A stretch of DNA of 64,000 nucleotides from Dyadobacter sp. 3J3 (GTDB lineage: Bacteria; Bacteroidota; Bacteroidia; Cytophagales; Spirosomataceae), in contig NZ_VTOL01000006.1 of NCBI RefSeq assembly GCF_009801115.1, positions 1 to 64,000 of the forward strand. The letters run 5' to 3'. The translations under genes were made by a program, and so were the position numbers. This document shows positions 15,680 through 25,905 of the stretch, in pieces; position 1 is the first letter of the stretch, and each line of letters begins with the position of its first letter. The notes beneath the pieces are model-generated. The model was given only the letters and a program-made list of their open reading frames with translations, was not told the DNA's origin and did not search any database.

Positions 15680-18361
15680 TCACAACGAATCCAAAACGGC
15701 TTCCAGATCAATGCCTTTTCCCAAAACGGGTTTAAAAATATCCCCTTCTGATTTTATTCGTTCAAGAGCATTTACAATCGTGAAGTCCTTCATCTGCAAC
15801 CCTTTTTTTACCTCCGACCAGTGTAACGGCATGGACACCGTTGCGCCAGGTTTCGGACGTATAGAGTAGGGAGCTGCGAGTGTTGCGGCCGGGCGGTTTT
15901 GCAGGTAATCGATATACAATTTGCCTTTCCTGTTTTTTGTCATTCTTTCAATGCTGGTAAAATCCGGCAAGGCTTCATTGGCACTGGATGCCACCCATTT
16001 AGCAAATAACTGGGACTGTTCATAATCATATTTTGCACCTAGCGGAATGTAAATATGAATTCCGGTTGAGCCGGAAGTTTTACAGTAAGCGGGGACTTTG
16101 ACATTATCCAGAATCTCCCTGATTACATTGGCCGTTTCTATAACCTGTTCAAAAGTATTGGTTTTGTCGGGGTCAAGATCCAGAATACACCAGTTGGGAT
16201 TGTCTGGTTTTTGAATGGTGCTGCTCCATGGATTTATTTCAATAACACCCATATTGACCATCAGGAGCAAACTTGCTTCGTCATTGCACAGCATGTAATT
16301 TTTTTCCTGATCTTCATCATTGGAACGGTAGGGGAACTGTTCCACCCAGTCGGGCACTTTTCCTGTTACATCTTTTTGATAAAAACTCTGTCCGGTAATG
16401 CCATTTGGGAAACGGTTCAGCGATTGCGGTCTGTCTTTCAAATACGGTAAAATATACGGCGCTATCTGATAGTAATAATTCAGCATATCACGTTTTGAAA
16501 TGTTTTCGTCCGGCCAGAATATTTTGTCAAGATTGGTGAATTTCAATTCCTGTCCATTCACTTTTCTGACCTGCGTTTTCTCCGATGGATTCAGCAAAGT
16601 TTTCCTGTCTGATTTTCCCGGGGCCTTGATGATGGATTCCGTTTCTTTCTTGCCCGTTTCATTTTTGATCACCTCAGCTGTTGGTGCTTCGGTTTCTTTC
16701 ACCACATCTTTTGGATTTTTATCCTCACGCATGGCTACAAATGAAGGATGACGAAAAACGCCGTCTTCTGTTATTTCGGCAAAATTTATTTCACAAACCA
16801 GTTTTGGTTCAAGCCAGGTTGCCGACGCATCCGGCGGGTTTGGCCGGAAACGGGATGGTTTGTTATAATCAGGAATTTGTTGAAAGGGACTTTTCTTCGT
16901 AATCAACGGCTTGAAAAGTTCCAGCATTTCTTTCTGCTGTTTGGTATTAAATCCCGTCCCGACTTTCCCGACATACTGTAATTTTCCATCCTCATAAACA
17001 CCCAAAAGTAGAGCACTGAATGCTTTGGGAGTGCCTTCATTGCGTGTATAACCGGCAATAACAACTTCCTGACGCTTTTTTACTTTTATTTTGAGCCAGT
17101 TTTTAGAGCGGTCACCGGGGCGATATATACTGTCAGATCGTTTAGCGATAATACCTTCCAATCCCATGCTTTTAGCAACTTCAAAGAATTCGGTACCGCG
17201 GGCATCCATACTAAATCCGCTTTTGATGATACCATCCTCAGGAATGAGGGTTTGCAAAATTACTTTGCGTTCTTTCAGCGTCAGCTCCATCAGGTTTTTT
17301 CCATTCAGCCAGAGCACATCAAAAACATAATACAAAAGTTGTCCGTCCGCCTCACTGCGCCAGTTTTGAAGGGCATTGAAATCAGAAATTCCCTTATCAT
17401 TAACAACCACGATTTCACCGTCAATTACCGCATCTATTTTCCATTTTTTGACAGCATCAAATACAGGATAAAACTTTTCGTTAAACGATTTGTTATTTCT
17501 GGATCGGAGCTCAATTTCAGATTTATTCAAAAAAGCGAGTGCACGGTATCCGTCCCATTTTACTTCATACTCCCAGCCAGGATCATCAAAAGGGTCGTCG
17601 ACCAACGTCGCTAACATGGGGGTGAAAAATGCCGGAAATTTTTCTTTTTGTGCTTTTTTTAAAATTTCATGAACGTCAGTATCTGGTTCCGGAACTTCGG
17701 AATTATCCGGGTTAACCTGTTTTTTTAGTTTTTTTTTAACCGTAGATTTCGACTCTCTCTCTTCATCGGAACCATAAATATTTTCGCTTGTTTCAGCAAT
17801 TTTTTCAAGTTCTTTTCCTGAAACCACGGACTTGTTCATTTGGGTAATATCTTCATCACTGGCAAATTCGTCCCGGTGTTTGATAAGCAGCCAGGAATTA
17901 TCCGCCATACCTTTGGTTTTCACCAATGCGAATTCACCTTCCAGTTTTTTGCCGTGCAGAATAAATTTCAAAGAACCGGATTTCAATTCTTCCAATAATT
18001 TTTCTTCCTGTTTTTTCCTTCCTTTTGTTGGTTCGATCGGCTCGTACGTTCCTTCATCCCAAACCATTACGGTTCCAGCCCCATAGTTTCCGTTTGGAAT
18101 TATACCTTCAAAATCCTTATAGTCAAAGGGATGATCCTCCACCATCATTGCCAGTCTTTTTACAGAAGGATCCGTCGATGGCCCTTTGGGTACGGCCCAG
18201 CTTTTCAGCACACCGTCCATTTCCAGCCGGAAATCATAATGAAGACGCGAGGCTGCATGTTTTTGAATTACAAAACGAAGGGGAGCAGTTTTCGATTTAC
18301 CGCCTGTTGGCTCCGGCGTCTTGTTGAACGATCTCTTTTCATTATACTTAACTAAGGTCAT
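15680..18361 (-). CDS. ligD: ATP-dependent DNA ligase D (end-joining ligase)
   Basis: 893 residues in the order phosphoesterase, ligase, polymerase. The 3'-phosphoesterase domain (about 25-150) shows 'FVIQKHAASRLHYDFRLEMD' and 'GNYGAGTVMVWDEG'. The ligase domain (about 240-540) has adenylation motif I 'EVKWDGYRAL' with Lys268 as expected nucleophile, and 'EGIIAKR'. The C-terminal primase-type polymerase domain (about 600-890) has 'NPWSST', 'LDLDPD' and 'KTSGSTGIHIYIPL', with the catalytic acidic pair in LDLDPD. LigD normally works with Ku in non-homologous end joining; no Ku gene lies in this window. An acidic/lysine-rich linker joins the first two domains. Divergent from alkB. Confidence 0.95.
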   Translation of the reverse strand: MTLVKYNEKRSFNKTPEPTGGKSKTAPLRFVIQKHAASRLHYDFRLEMDGVLKSWAVPKGPSTDPSVKRLAMMVEDHPFDYKDFEGIIPNGNYGAGTVMVWDEGTYEPIEPTKGRKKQEEKLLEELKSGSLKFILHGKKLEGEFALVKTKGMADNSWLLIKHRDEFASDEDITQMNKSVVSGKELEKIAETSENIYGSDEERESKSTVKKKLKKQVNPDNSEVPEPDTDVHEILKKAQKEKFPAFFTPMLATLVDDPFDDPGWEYEVKWDGYRALAFLNKSEIELRSRNNKSFNEKFYPVFDAVKKWKIDAVIDGEIVVVNDKGISDFNALQNWRSEADGQLLYYVFDVLWLNGKNLMELTLKERKVILQTLIPEDGIIKSGFSMDARGTEFFEVAKSMGLEGIIAKRSDSIYRPGDRSKNWLKIKVKKRQEVVIAGYTRNEGTPKAFSALLLGVYEDGKLQYVGKVGTGFNTKQQKEMLELFKPLITKKSPFQQIPDYNKPSRFRPNPPDASATWLEPKLVCEINFAEITEDGVFRHPSFVAMREDKNPKDVVKETEAPTAEVIKNETGKKETESIIKAPGKSDRKTLLNPSEKTQVRKVNGQELKFTNLDKIFWPDENISKRDMLNYYYQIAPYILPYLKDRPQSLNRFPNGITGQSFYQKDVTGKVPDWVEQFPYRSNDEDQEKNYMLCNDEASLLLMVNMGVIEINPWSSTIQKPDNPNWCILDLDPDKTNTFEQVIETANVIREILDNVKVPAYCKTSGSTGIHIYIPLGAKYDYEQSQLFAKWVASSANEALPDFTSIERMTKNRKGKLYIDYLQNRPAATLAAPYSIRPKPGATVSMPLHWSEVKKGLQMKDFTIVNALERIKSEGDIFKPVLGKGIDLEAVLDSL

Positions 18362-18576
18362 GGTCTGTATAGTTAATGATTCAGATTAAAACTGACTGCA
18401 TCACAGAGCCGATAAGGAAACATATAAACATGTCGGCCGGATCGGGTAACTTTTGTTAGAAAAATTCGTTTTTGCATTTAATGAATATCGCTGATTGAAA
18501 CAAAAAATATGCCTGGGTTAAGAAGTGGAATGGCTTTGTCCGTAAATCCGCGACCACTCATAAAAATGGAGCAAAC

Positions 18577-19182
18577 ATGGAGCAGTTAAGTCTTTTTGAT
18601 GCGAACGAAAGTTTAAGTTTTCCCGAGGATCTGCTGGAATATTTCCCCGGATTTTTAGCGTTTCAACAAAGTATTTTGCTTATGAATCAGCTTGTTAAGG
18701 AAGTTTCATGGCGGCAGCAGGTCATCCCTATGTATGGAAAAGAAGTGATTACGCCCCGATTGACGGCCTGGTATGGTGATTCGAATAAGTCCTACAAGTT
18801 TTCCGGCACAAAATTTGACCCTGTACCCTGGACTGCAGACCTATACAATTTGAAGGAAAGAATCCAAAAAGCAACCGGACTTTCTTTTAACAGTGTGCTA
18901 TTGAATTTTTACCGTGACGGAAATGACTCCGTAGCCTGGCACAGCGACAATGAAAGGGAATTGGGTATTAATCCCCACATTGCTTCTTTGAGCATCGGGC
19001 AAGCGAGACAATTTGAGTTTCGTCATAAAACCGATCATAGCCGAAAGTATGGGCTAAGTCTTGAAAACGGATCTTTGTTGATTATGAAAGGAGATTTGCA
19101 GCATAACTGGGAGCACCGCATTCCCAAATCAAAAAAAATAAATAATGAAAGGATCAATCTTACTTTTCGTTTGATTGTTTAA
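18577..19182 (+). CDS. alkB: AlkB-like 2-oxoglutarate/Fe(II) dioxygenase
   Basis: 201 residues, the size of AlkB2/AlkB3-type proteins. The iron ligands are visible as HxD in 'AWHSDNE' and a distal His in 'QHNWEHRIP'; the 2-oxoglutarate-binding arginines are in 'ERINLTFR'. 'PRLTAWYGD' is the usual substrate-side loop. It should remove alkyl groups from DNA or RNA bases by oxidative demethylation. The next gene, a Nudix hydrolase, starts 17 bp after its stop on the same strand, so the two probably form an operon. With divergent ligD this makes a small repair cluster. Confidence 0.92.
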   Translation: MEQLSLFDANESLSFPEDLLEYFPGFLAFQQSILLMNQLVKEVSWRQQVIPMYGKEVITPRLTAWYGDSNKSYKFSGTKFDPVPWTADLYNLKERIQKATGLSFNSVLLNFYRDGNDSVAWHSDNERELGINPHIASLSIGQARQFEFRHKTDHSRKYGLSLENGSLLIMKGDLQHNWEHRIPKSKKINNERINLTFRLIV

Positions 19183-19199
19183 AATATAAATACATCAGA

Positions 19200-19652
19200 A
19201 TGGCCAGAAAAAGTGCTGGAATACTCTTATTCAGAATAAAATCGGAAATTGAAGTTTTTCTGGTACATCCGGGCGGGCCGTTTTTTGCTAAAAAAGACCT
19301 TGGTTCCTGGTCTATTCCAAAAGGTGAATTTGACCATACTGAAACAGCAATAGAAGCGGCAAAAAGAGAGTTTGAAGAGGAAACTGGAAAAGTTATTGAG
19401 GGAGAATTTATTGAGCTGAAACCAATCACGCAAAAAAGTGGAAAGGTGGTTTATGCCTGGGCTGTGAAAGGAGATATTGATGCGGAAAATATAGTGAGCA
19501 ATACTTTTGAAATGGTGTGGCCGCCCAATTCAGGAAAAATGAAGGAATTCCCTGAAAATGATAAAGGGAAATGGTTCACATTGTATGAAGCAAAAATTAA
19601 GATTAACGAGCGCCAGATTCCGTTGTTAAATGAGCTTAATACACTGATTTAA
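19200..19652 (+). CDS. Nudix hydrolase
   Basis: 150 residues. The Nudix box is complete: 'GEFDHTETAIEAAKREFEEETG' begins at about residue 41 with the REFEEE catalytic helix (quoted in part: REFEEETG). The N-terminal 'SAGILLFR' strand and 'GPFFAKKDLGSWSIPKG' resemble the dinucleoside polyphosphate/MutT-like subgroup often annotated as an NTP pyrophosphohydrolase. Exact substrate unknown. It follows alkB by 17 bp, which suggests a role in nucleotide sanitation or repair stress. It converges on the PAS kinase gene. Confidence 0.9.
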   Translation: MARKSAGILLFRIKSEIEVFLVHPGGPFFAKKDLGSWSIPKGEFDHTETAIEAAKREFEEETGKVIEGEFIELKPITQKSGKVVYAWAVKGDIDAENIVSNTFEMVWPPNSGKMKEFPENDKGKWFTLYEAKIKINERQIPLLNELNTLI

Positions 19653-19733
19653 CTGGCAATATTTTCCTAAGGAACCATCAAAAATGACGGATAAGGAGAT
19701 TTAATATTTTTAAAATCTCGTTTGAGTATTTTA

Positions 19734-22700
19734 TTATTCGGGTAAATAAATAGTGAATACTGCTCCGTTTCCCGGTTGGCTTGTTGCCCAAATGGCACCT
19801 CCGTGGTTTGAGACTACTTTTTCACAAATAGCAAGACCTATGCCTGTTCCTGCAAATTCACTTCGTCCGTGGAGGCGCTGGAAAACCTGAAAAATGCGGT
19901 CTGCATATTTCTGATCAAAACCAATTCCGTTGTCAGAAACTTCAATCCTGTAATAATTGCTAACCGATTTCGCCGGTTTCACATGGGCGGGTAATTGGTA
20001 GAAGTGGATGCTATCAGCGCTTATTTTAATGAGCGGAGCAATATTTGGATATTTGAATTTCAGGGCATTGCTGATCAGGTTTTGGAAAAGCTGACCCAAT
20101 TGAGATCCGTCACCTTTGATTACAGGGAGCTGATTTACAGTAATTTGTGCGCCCGTTTCCAGAATTGTCAATTCCAGATCTGACAAAACCGCGTCCACAA
20201 CCTTTGATAGCACAACCGTTTCAGTATTATCCTGTTTGGATGATATTCTGGAAAAAGTCAGAAGATCCTGAATCAGTACCGACATACGATTTGCGGCAGT
20301 TTGCATACGTTCGATCAGGTGAACTCCCTCTCCGATTTCTCCACCATGCCTGCTGCTGAGCAGGTTACCAAAGGACTGGATTTTGCGTAGCGGTTCCTGC
20401 AAATCGTGTGAGGCGATGTAGGCAAACTGCTGAAGATTCTGGTTCGACTGGGTCAAAAGGTAATTTGATTCTGCAAGTTCTTCATTCGTTGCCATGAATT
20501 CCTCATTGATCGCAGCCAGTTCTTCATTGCTGGCTTCCAGTTCCTCAGTACGGTCCTGGACCTGCTGTTCCAGTCCTATCTGCAGCAATCTTTGTTCGGT
20601 TACATCCTGAGCTGTTCCCCGCATCAGGTAAGCCTGCCCTTCCTGGTTGAAAAATGCTCTGCCACGTGTCTGTAATATCCTACGCTGGCCAGTGCTCCGG
20701 CTGGTTACTACATACTCTTCGGCATAATACCCGTCTTCAATATCGGACAGTGCGTTTATAATATTTTGCTGAACCCGAGGCCTGTCCTTTTCATCAATGA
20801 CATTGGTGAATTCTGCAAATTCTATGTATTGCTTTTCAAATCCAAACCATTTTGCCATGCGTTCGGAATACGTTACAGTCATACTGGCAGGATCAATAAT
20901 CCATGTCCCAAGTTCGGCCAGTTCCACGGCATCCCTCAAACTTTCCTCGACTTCTTCCAGTTTTTGTCTGGAAAGAACCTGGTCAGTTACCTCGTTAGCG
21001 GTTATGATCAGGCCATAGCGTTTGCCATTTGTATCTGCCAACGGTTTGTAAATGTGGTTGTAATAGCCCGTATAGGGTTTTCCGTAACGGACGAGTTCTA
21101 TTTTTTCTTCGGGTTGATGAAAGATTTTACCCGTGTGTAAAACATGCAGAAGTCGTTCCAAGGTATTGGTATTGGCAAGTTCCGGAACAGCATCCAGGAT
21201 GACTTTTCCCAATATTGATTCATCCTTTCCAAGTAAATCAATCATTCGGGCGTTGGCTGTTCTGATGCTCATTTCCTCACCGATCAGTACCAGCTTCGCG
21301 ACAGGGGAATTATCTATAACGTTTCTTGAAAACAATTCGCTCTCTTCCAGTTCCTGTCTTGCCCGGACGGATGCTGTGACATCCACGCTCACATCCAGTA
21401 TCGCAAAAACTTCCCCATTTTGGTCGAAAAGCGGGGTATAGGTAAAATCATACAAATTATGGGTCATTACGCCATGTTTTACAATTTCAACCAGCCTCTC
21501 ATCGCTTCTGTGCATCTCGCCCGACGTGAAAACATGATCCAGAATTTTAAGGAATTCCTGATTTTGAAGTTCGGGCATAACCTCGCGCAATGGTTTTCCT
21601 GCTATGTCCGGGCCTTTGCCAATGATATCAATAAAAGCCTGGTTGGGCATATCAATAATCATGTCCCTCCCTATAAAAACAACCATTCCGGCCGGTGCAG
21701 CTGCAAGGACAGAACGCAATTTCGATTCGCTTTCTTCCAGCGATTTACGTGCCAGTGCCTCATTGGTCACGTCCAGGGCCATATCCATTACGGCATAGAT
21801 TTCTCCATCCGGATTTCTTAAAGGCTTGTAAGTATAATCGAAATAGTAAGTATCTATCTTGCCATCAACTTCCAGTTGAGCCGCTTCACTTTTGCCCACA
21901 TAGGTTTCACCCGTTGTAAAAACGTGATCCAGAATTTCAAGAAATGGCTGTCCGATTAACTCAGGAACACCGTCTTTCAATGGTTTTCCAAGTATATATT
22001 TGTCCTTTCCCCAGTACTGAAGCATTCGCTCATTTGCTACCTCAACAATTAATTCCCGTCCAACAAAAAGGCAGGTTGCTACTGGTGCTTCGTCAATCAG
22101 TGACCGGAATTTTGCTTCGCTGGATTCAACAGCTTTCTTGGCCATTACCTGAGCAGTAACTTCTGTGGCCAGAATGATCACCCCAGATACGGTATTGGAT
22201 TTATCACGCAAAGGTGTATAAACGAAATCGAAATATTTATCTTCTAAGACACCATTGGTTATTATTTTAGCCAAAATACCGGTTCCAAAAAATGGCTCAC
22301 CGGTATCATAAACTTTATGCAATAATTCCAGAAAGCCCTGATCCTTAATTTCGGGCAAAGCCTCCAGTATAGTTTTCCCCTCGACCGATTTGTCTTTTCC
22401 CCATAGTTCAAAAATCTTGTCATTTCCAATTTCAACAACCATATCCCTTCCCCTCAGCAGACCAATGGCCATTGGAGATTGCTCAACCAAGGTTTGAAAC
22501 CGCGTTTCCCCTGATTGAACAGCCGTTATATCGCGGGAAATAGCAAGAATGCTTTCTATTGATCCATTTTCATCAAATTCAGGAATAAGTCGTGAATGAA
22601 AATGCAGTTCGCCCTTAGGTGTGGTGAAAAAATTGTAATGTTCTTGAAGTTCTCCGGTTTTAAAAACCTGGATTAAACTTTCCGGACTTGATATGAAATC

Positions 22701-23294
22701 CAGGTGATCCATTTCTGTATTATTTTTGCCAAAAAGAAATTCACTGGAAATTCCCGTTTTTTCTTTAAAAGATGCGTTGGCAAAAACCATTTTTAAATCC
22801 TTATCCCAACGGGTTACGATATCAGGTGTATTATTGATCAGCTTTCTGAATTTTTCCTCGTTTTCCCGTAAAAGCTGTCGGTTTTGCACATCCTGCGATA
22901 CATTTTGTACGGTCCCTAAAAACCTTTCAGCCTTTCCATTTATGTCAAAATAAGCCATTCCTTTGCATAAAAGCCATCTTGTGTGCCCATCTATATTGGG
23001 TGTTACACGAAACTCCACACTATACGGTTTTCGGATTGTACCGTCCAGCGCCTGTTTTAAATTTTCCTCTACCCGTTTTTTATCATTAGGATCAATCAGC
23101 GAAAGTACATCATCATAGGAAACAATATCGTCACCAGAAAATCCATACAAAGTCTTTGTACGATTACACCAGCGCACAGTATTGTTTGATAAATCCAGTT
23201 CCCAGGTGCCGACATTGGCAGCTTCCAGAGCCATTTCCAATCTTTCTACTTCGACGCTGCTATTTGGGCTAAAAGGCTTGTTTTGGCCGTTCAT
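19734..23294 (-). CDS. Seven-PAS-domain sensor histidine kinase
   Basis: 1186 residues, with no signal peptide or transmembrane helix, so it is predicted to be cytoplasmic. Seven PAS domains run from about residue 15 to 870. Domains 3-6 are close copies of each other (for example 'GRDMVVEIGNDKIFELWGK' and 'GRELIVEVANERMLQYWGK'). A heptad coiled coil ('ASNEELAAINEEFMATNEEL') leads to HisKA with His963 (ASHDLQEPLRK) and a good HATPase domain (DNGIGF, GTGIGLAICEKV). The signal is unknown; PAS domains may bind heme, flavin or small ligands, but no diagnostic residue is clear. No response regulator is adjacent. Confidence 0.93.
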   Translation of the reverse strand: MNGQNKPFSPNSSVEVERLEMALEAANVGTWELDLSNNTVRWCNRTKTLYGFSGDDIVSYDDVLSLIDPNDKKRVEENLKQALDGTIRKPYSVEFRVTPNIDGHTRWLLCKGMAYFDINGKAERFLGTVQNVSQDVQNRQLLRENEEKFRKLINNTPDIVTRWDKDLKMVFANASFKEKTGISSEFLFGKNNTEMDHLDFISSPESLIQVFKTGELQEHYNFFTTPKGELHFHSRLIPEFDENGSIESILAISRDITAVQSGETRFQTLVEQSPMAIGLLRGRDMVVEIGNDKIFELWGKDKSVEGKTILEALPEIKDQGFLELLHKVYDTGEPFFGTGILAKIITNGVLEDKYFDFVYTPLRDKSNTVSGVIILATEVTAQVMAKKAVESSEAKFRSLIDEAPVATCLFVGRELIVEVANERMLQYWGKDKYILGKPLKDGVPELIGQPFLEILDHVFTTGETYVGKSEAAQLEVDGKIDTYYFDYTYKPLRNPDGEIYAVMDMALDVTNEALARKSLEESESKLRSVLAAAPAGMVVFIGRDMIIDMPNQAFIDIIGKGPDIAGKPLREVMPELQNQEFLKILDHVFTSGEMHRSDERLVEIVKHGVMTHNLYDFTYTPLFDQNGEVFAILDVSVDVTASVRARQELEESELFSRNVIDNSPVAKLVLIGEEMSIRTANARMIDLLGKDESILGKVILDAVPELANTNTLERLLHVLHTGKIFHQPEEKIELVRYGKPYTGYYNHIYKPLADTNGKRYGLIITANEVTDQVLSRQKLEEVEESLRDAVELAELGTWIIDPASMTVTYSERMAKWFGFEKQYIEFAEFTNVIDEKDRPRVQQNIINALSDIEDGYYAEEYVVTSRSTGQRRILQTRGRAFFNQEGQAYLMRGTAQDVTEQRLLQIGLEQQVQDRTEELEASNEELAAINEEFMATNEELAESNYLLTQSNQNLQQFAYIASHDLQEPLRKIQSFGNLLSSRHGGEIGEGVHLIERMQTAANRMSVLIQDLLTFSRISSKQDNTETVVLSKVVDAVLSDLELTILETGAQITVNQLPVIKGDGSQLGQLFQNLISNALKFKYPNIAPLIKISADSIHFYQLPAHVKPAKSVSNYYRIEVSDNGIGFDQKYADRIFQVFQRLHGRSEFAGTGIGLAICEKVVSNHGGAIWATSQPGNGAVFTIYLPE

Positions 23295-23787
23295 TGATGA
23301 AAATAAAATTACTTGTAAGAATATAGATGCTGATATAGACTATTATTTTTCGAAATCGCTGACGTTAATTGTCTGTAAATATTGATAAACCTTATAAAAA
23401 TATAATATTATAAATTCCGTTCCAGAGGGAGTTCTTTGGAACAAATGGGTTTTAACCGTAATCCCTGCATTGCTGATTTATAACCCTATTTAAGTTTTCT
23501 TATTCAACTTGTAACCTGTGGTTTTAAATAAGAAAAAGTTGATATAAGGTGATCGTAATTAACCTTTTGCGCATAATTCACTTTTGAAATGATGTTTTAA
23601 TCAGATTTGTCACTGCCGGAATTATTTAGAAAACGACCGGTTAGCATTAATTTTTAAAAAGTAAATTTTTATATAAATCTGCAATTTATGTTTATTGTAA
23701 TAAGTAATTAATATGTTTGTACTGTTTGCAAAATAAAATATTGATTCTTTTGAATTTTATTATGTTTTATACTAATTGTAACCGATT
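23295..23787. other. Divergent intergenic region upstream of the ECF sigma gene
   Basis: 493 bases, very AT-rich, between the PAS kinase (minus) and the sigma factor (plus). It should hold both promoters. A perfect 10-bp inverted repeat (TTTTCTTATT at 23495-23504, AATAAGAAAA at 23527-23536) is the only structure I can point to. No gene is seen. Confidence 0.5.
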
Positions 23788-24384
23788 GTGCTAATTCAGG
23801 CTTTACATCATGAAAAAGAATTGCTTGTACTTGCGTCCCAGGCTGATCAGGGGGCATTTTCAACACTTTTTCATATGTATAAAAGCAAGTTGTACGCTTA
23901 TGTTTTGAGACTGACCGAATCGGAAATGCTGGCTGAAGATATTGTCCAGGATGTTTTTATGAAACTTTGGAGCGACCATCATTCATTGAGTTCCATTGAT
24001 AATTTTGGAAGCTATCTTTTCAGAATGTCGAAAAACCAGGTGATTAATCATTTTAAAAGAATGGCTCATGAAACGCTGATCATGGCTGAGCTTTTTCACC
24101 AGAATCCGGTTGGGCATAACGATACCCAGGAAATTGTTGCCTTGAAAGACGTAGAAAAAATTCTTGGTGATATTTTGGAAAAACTACCTCCACAGCAAAA
24201 AGCGGTTTATCATTTAAGCAGGGAAGAGGGAAGGACGCACGACGAAATTGCCAATCTGCTTAAAATATCTCCCAATACGGTAAAAAACCACATTGTTCAG
24301 GCAATGTCGACAATTCGTACGCAGCTTCGTAAACATGCGGATACGATGTTCCTGGTAGCTGCGATAATCTCCGTCAAAAAATAA
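23788..24384 (+). CDS. ECF RNA polymerase sigma factor
   Basis: 198 residues. Region 2 spans about residues 25-90 ('LTESEMLAEDIVQDVFMKLW') and region 4 about 130-185 ('LPPQQKAVYHLSREEGRTHDEIA', shown here by its first part LPPQQKAVYHL, then SPNTVKNH). The start is GTG: an in-frame stop lies only two codons upstream and no ATG fits. It is followed by a FecR-type anti-sigma gene and SusC/SusD genes, the standard arrangement in which TonB-dependent uptake signals through FecR to the sigma factor. It is therefore the likely activator of the downstream locus. Confidence 0.93.
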   Translation: MLIQALHHEKELLVLASQADQGAFSTLFHMYKSKLYAYVLRLTESEMLAEDIVQDVFMKLWSDHHSLSSIDNFGSYLFRMSKNQVINHFKRMAHETLIMAELFHQNPVGHNDTQEIVALKDVEKILGDILEKLPPQQKAVYHLSREEGRTHDEIANLLKISPNTVKNHIVQAMSTIRTQLRKHADTMFLVAAIISVKK

Positions 24385-24532
24385 TTTCATTTTTTTTCCT
24401 TCCTCACTAGTCCCTTCGTTTCTGCCATTTGTCTTTTATTTGGTGATACCTGATATTGACTTGATTTTTATTGAATTAAAATCGCTTATCCCGAAATTAA
24501 AATAAGTACTTGACAGGATTGGGATATATTTT

Positions 24533-25726
24533 ATGCATTCAAGCCGGATTAATTTTTTGACGGAAAAATTTTTTAGAAATGCGTGTAACGTAGCTGAAAA
24601 ACATGAACTAGCTATCTGGATCAAGGAAAACCCCGATGACAAATTATCCGTAATTCTGGAAAATGCATGGGATAAGTTTGATAGTGAGCTGAAGATGCCG
24701 GATCATGTTTCGGACAGGATTTTAAATTCTATTTTTCCGGAAAAGGAAAAACCTCAACCCTACGAATTTTACGAAGAGGATGATATTTCTACTTCTCAAC
24801 TTTGGGCCAAAATCGCTGTCGCCGCAGTTTTGATTATGGCAATTGGGATATACTGGTGGTCGGGTATTCGGGAAAAGAATAAAATGGCGATGAAAAATAT
24901 TCCTTCTACGCTCGTTGCAGATATCGTTCCGGGCGGAAATAGGGCAGTTCTTACATTGGGCGACGGATCGAATATTATTCTGGATAGTGCAGGAAACGGA
25001 AATCTGGCGGATCAGGGAAATTCGAATATTATAAAATCAGGGAAAGGTGAATTGGTTTATAAATCAAATAATAAGGCCGCGGAGGCCATTGTTTACAATA
25101 CAGTAACGACACCAAAAGGCGGACAATATCAAATCGTTTTGCCGGATGGTTCAAAAGTTTGGCTGAATGCTGCTTCCAGTTTAAGGTTTCCAACTTCATT
25201 TGCCGGAAAAGAACGGCGTGTAGAAATTACAGGTGAAGTTTATTTCGAGGTAACCCATAATGCTAAAATGCCATTTATCGTAAAAGCCAACGATGCAGAA
25301 GTTGTCGTACTGGGTACCCATTTTAATGTAATGGCCTATCCGGATGAAAAAGTGATGAAAGCAACACTTTTGCAAGGATCGGTCAAAGTAACCAAGGCCG
25401 GTAAATCGGCAATGCTGGCACCTGGCCAACAGGCTCGTCTAACAAGCACATCTGAAAATATAAGAGTTTTGGATGATGTGGATACCGATAAAGAAATGGC
25501 ATGGAAAACGGGATATTTTCAGTTTGAAGATGATAATCTGGAAAGTATCATGCGGCAGGTTTCCCGTTGGTATGATGTGGATATCAGGTATGAGGGAAAT
25601 CTGAGCCGGGAACATTTTACAGGGCGGTTACCCCGAAATGCCAATGTTTCGAAAGTCTTAAAAATATTATCACTCAGCGGCGTAAAATTTAGAATCGAAG
25701 GAAAATCAATCATTGTAACACCATAA
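24533..25726 (+). CDS. FecR-family anti-sigma factor
   Basis: 397 residues. The N-terminal cytoplasmic part is followed by one transmembrane helix near residues 92-110 ('IAVAAVLIMAIGIYWW'). The periplasmic FecR domain (about 165-270) contains 'TTPKGGQYQIVLPDGSKVWL', 'FAGKERRVEITGEVYFEV' and 'VVLGTHFNVMAY'. The C-terminal secretin-like DUF4974 segment ends 'LSLSGVKFRIEGKSIIV'. It should hold the sigma factor inactive until the STN domain of the SusC partner signals. It is encoded between the sigma and SusC genes. Confidence 0.93.
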   Translation: MHSSRINFLTEKFFRNACNVAEKHELAIWIKENPDDKLSVILENAWDKFDSELKMPDHVSDRILNSIFPEKEKPQPYEFYEEDDISTSQLWAKIAVAAVLIMAIGIYWWSGIREKNKMAMKNIPSTLVADIVPGGNRAVLTLGDGSNIILDSAGNGNLADQGNSNIIKSGKGELVYKSNNKAAEAIVYNTVTTPKGGQYQIVLPDGSKVWLNAASSLRFPTSFAGKERRVEITGEVYFEVTHNAKMPFIVKANDAEVVVLGTHFNVMAYPDEKVMKATLLQGSVKVTKAGKSAMLAPGQQARLTSTSENIRVLDDVDTDKEMAWKTGYFQFEDDNLESIMRQVSRWYDVDIRYEGNLSREHFTGRLPRNANVSKVLKILSLSGVKFRIEGKSIIVTP

Positions 25727-25905
25727 CCCGGATCAGCTTATGACAAATTAGACACCTTTACATTTTAGGAAAACTGGTGTTGTCTCACAGGCTTTTTACA
25801 AAGCAAAAAAGAACGGGAACGTTGCGACCGCTCCCGCTTCTCAAATGAGTCAGCATTACTTAACAATTATCTCAAACCGTTTAGTACCAACCCAACAACA
25901 AAAGT

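Noticed and set aside
15371..15711. Cys/Lys/Phe-rich minus-strand ORFs
   Set aside because: They lie wholly in the 119-bp tandem repeat; such frames appear wherever this repeat family occurs and lack any domain.
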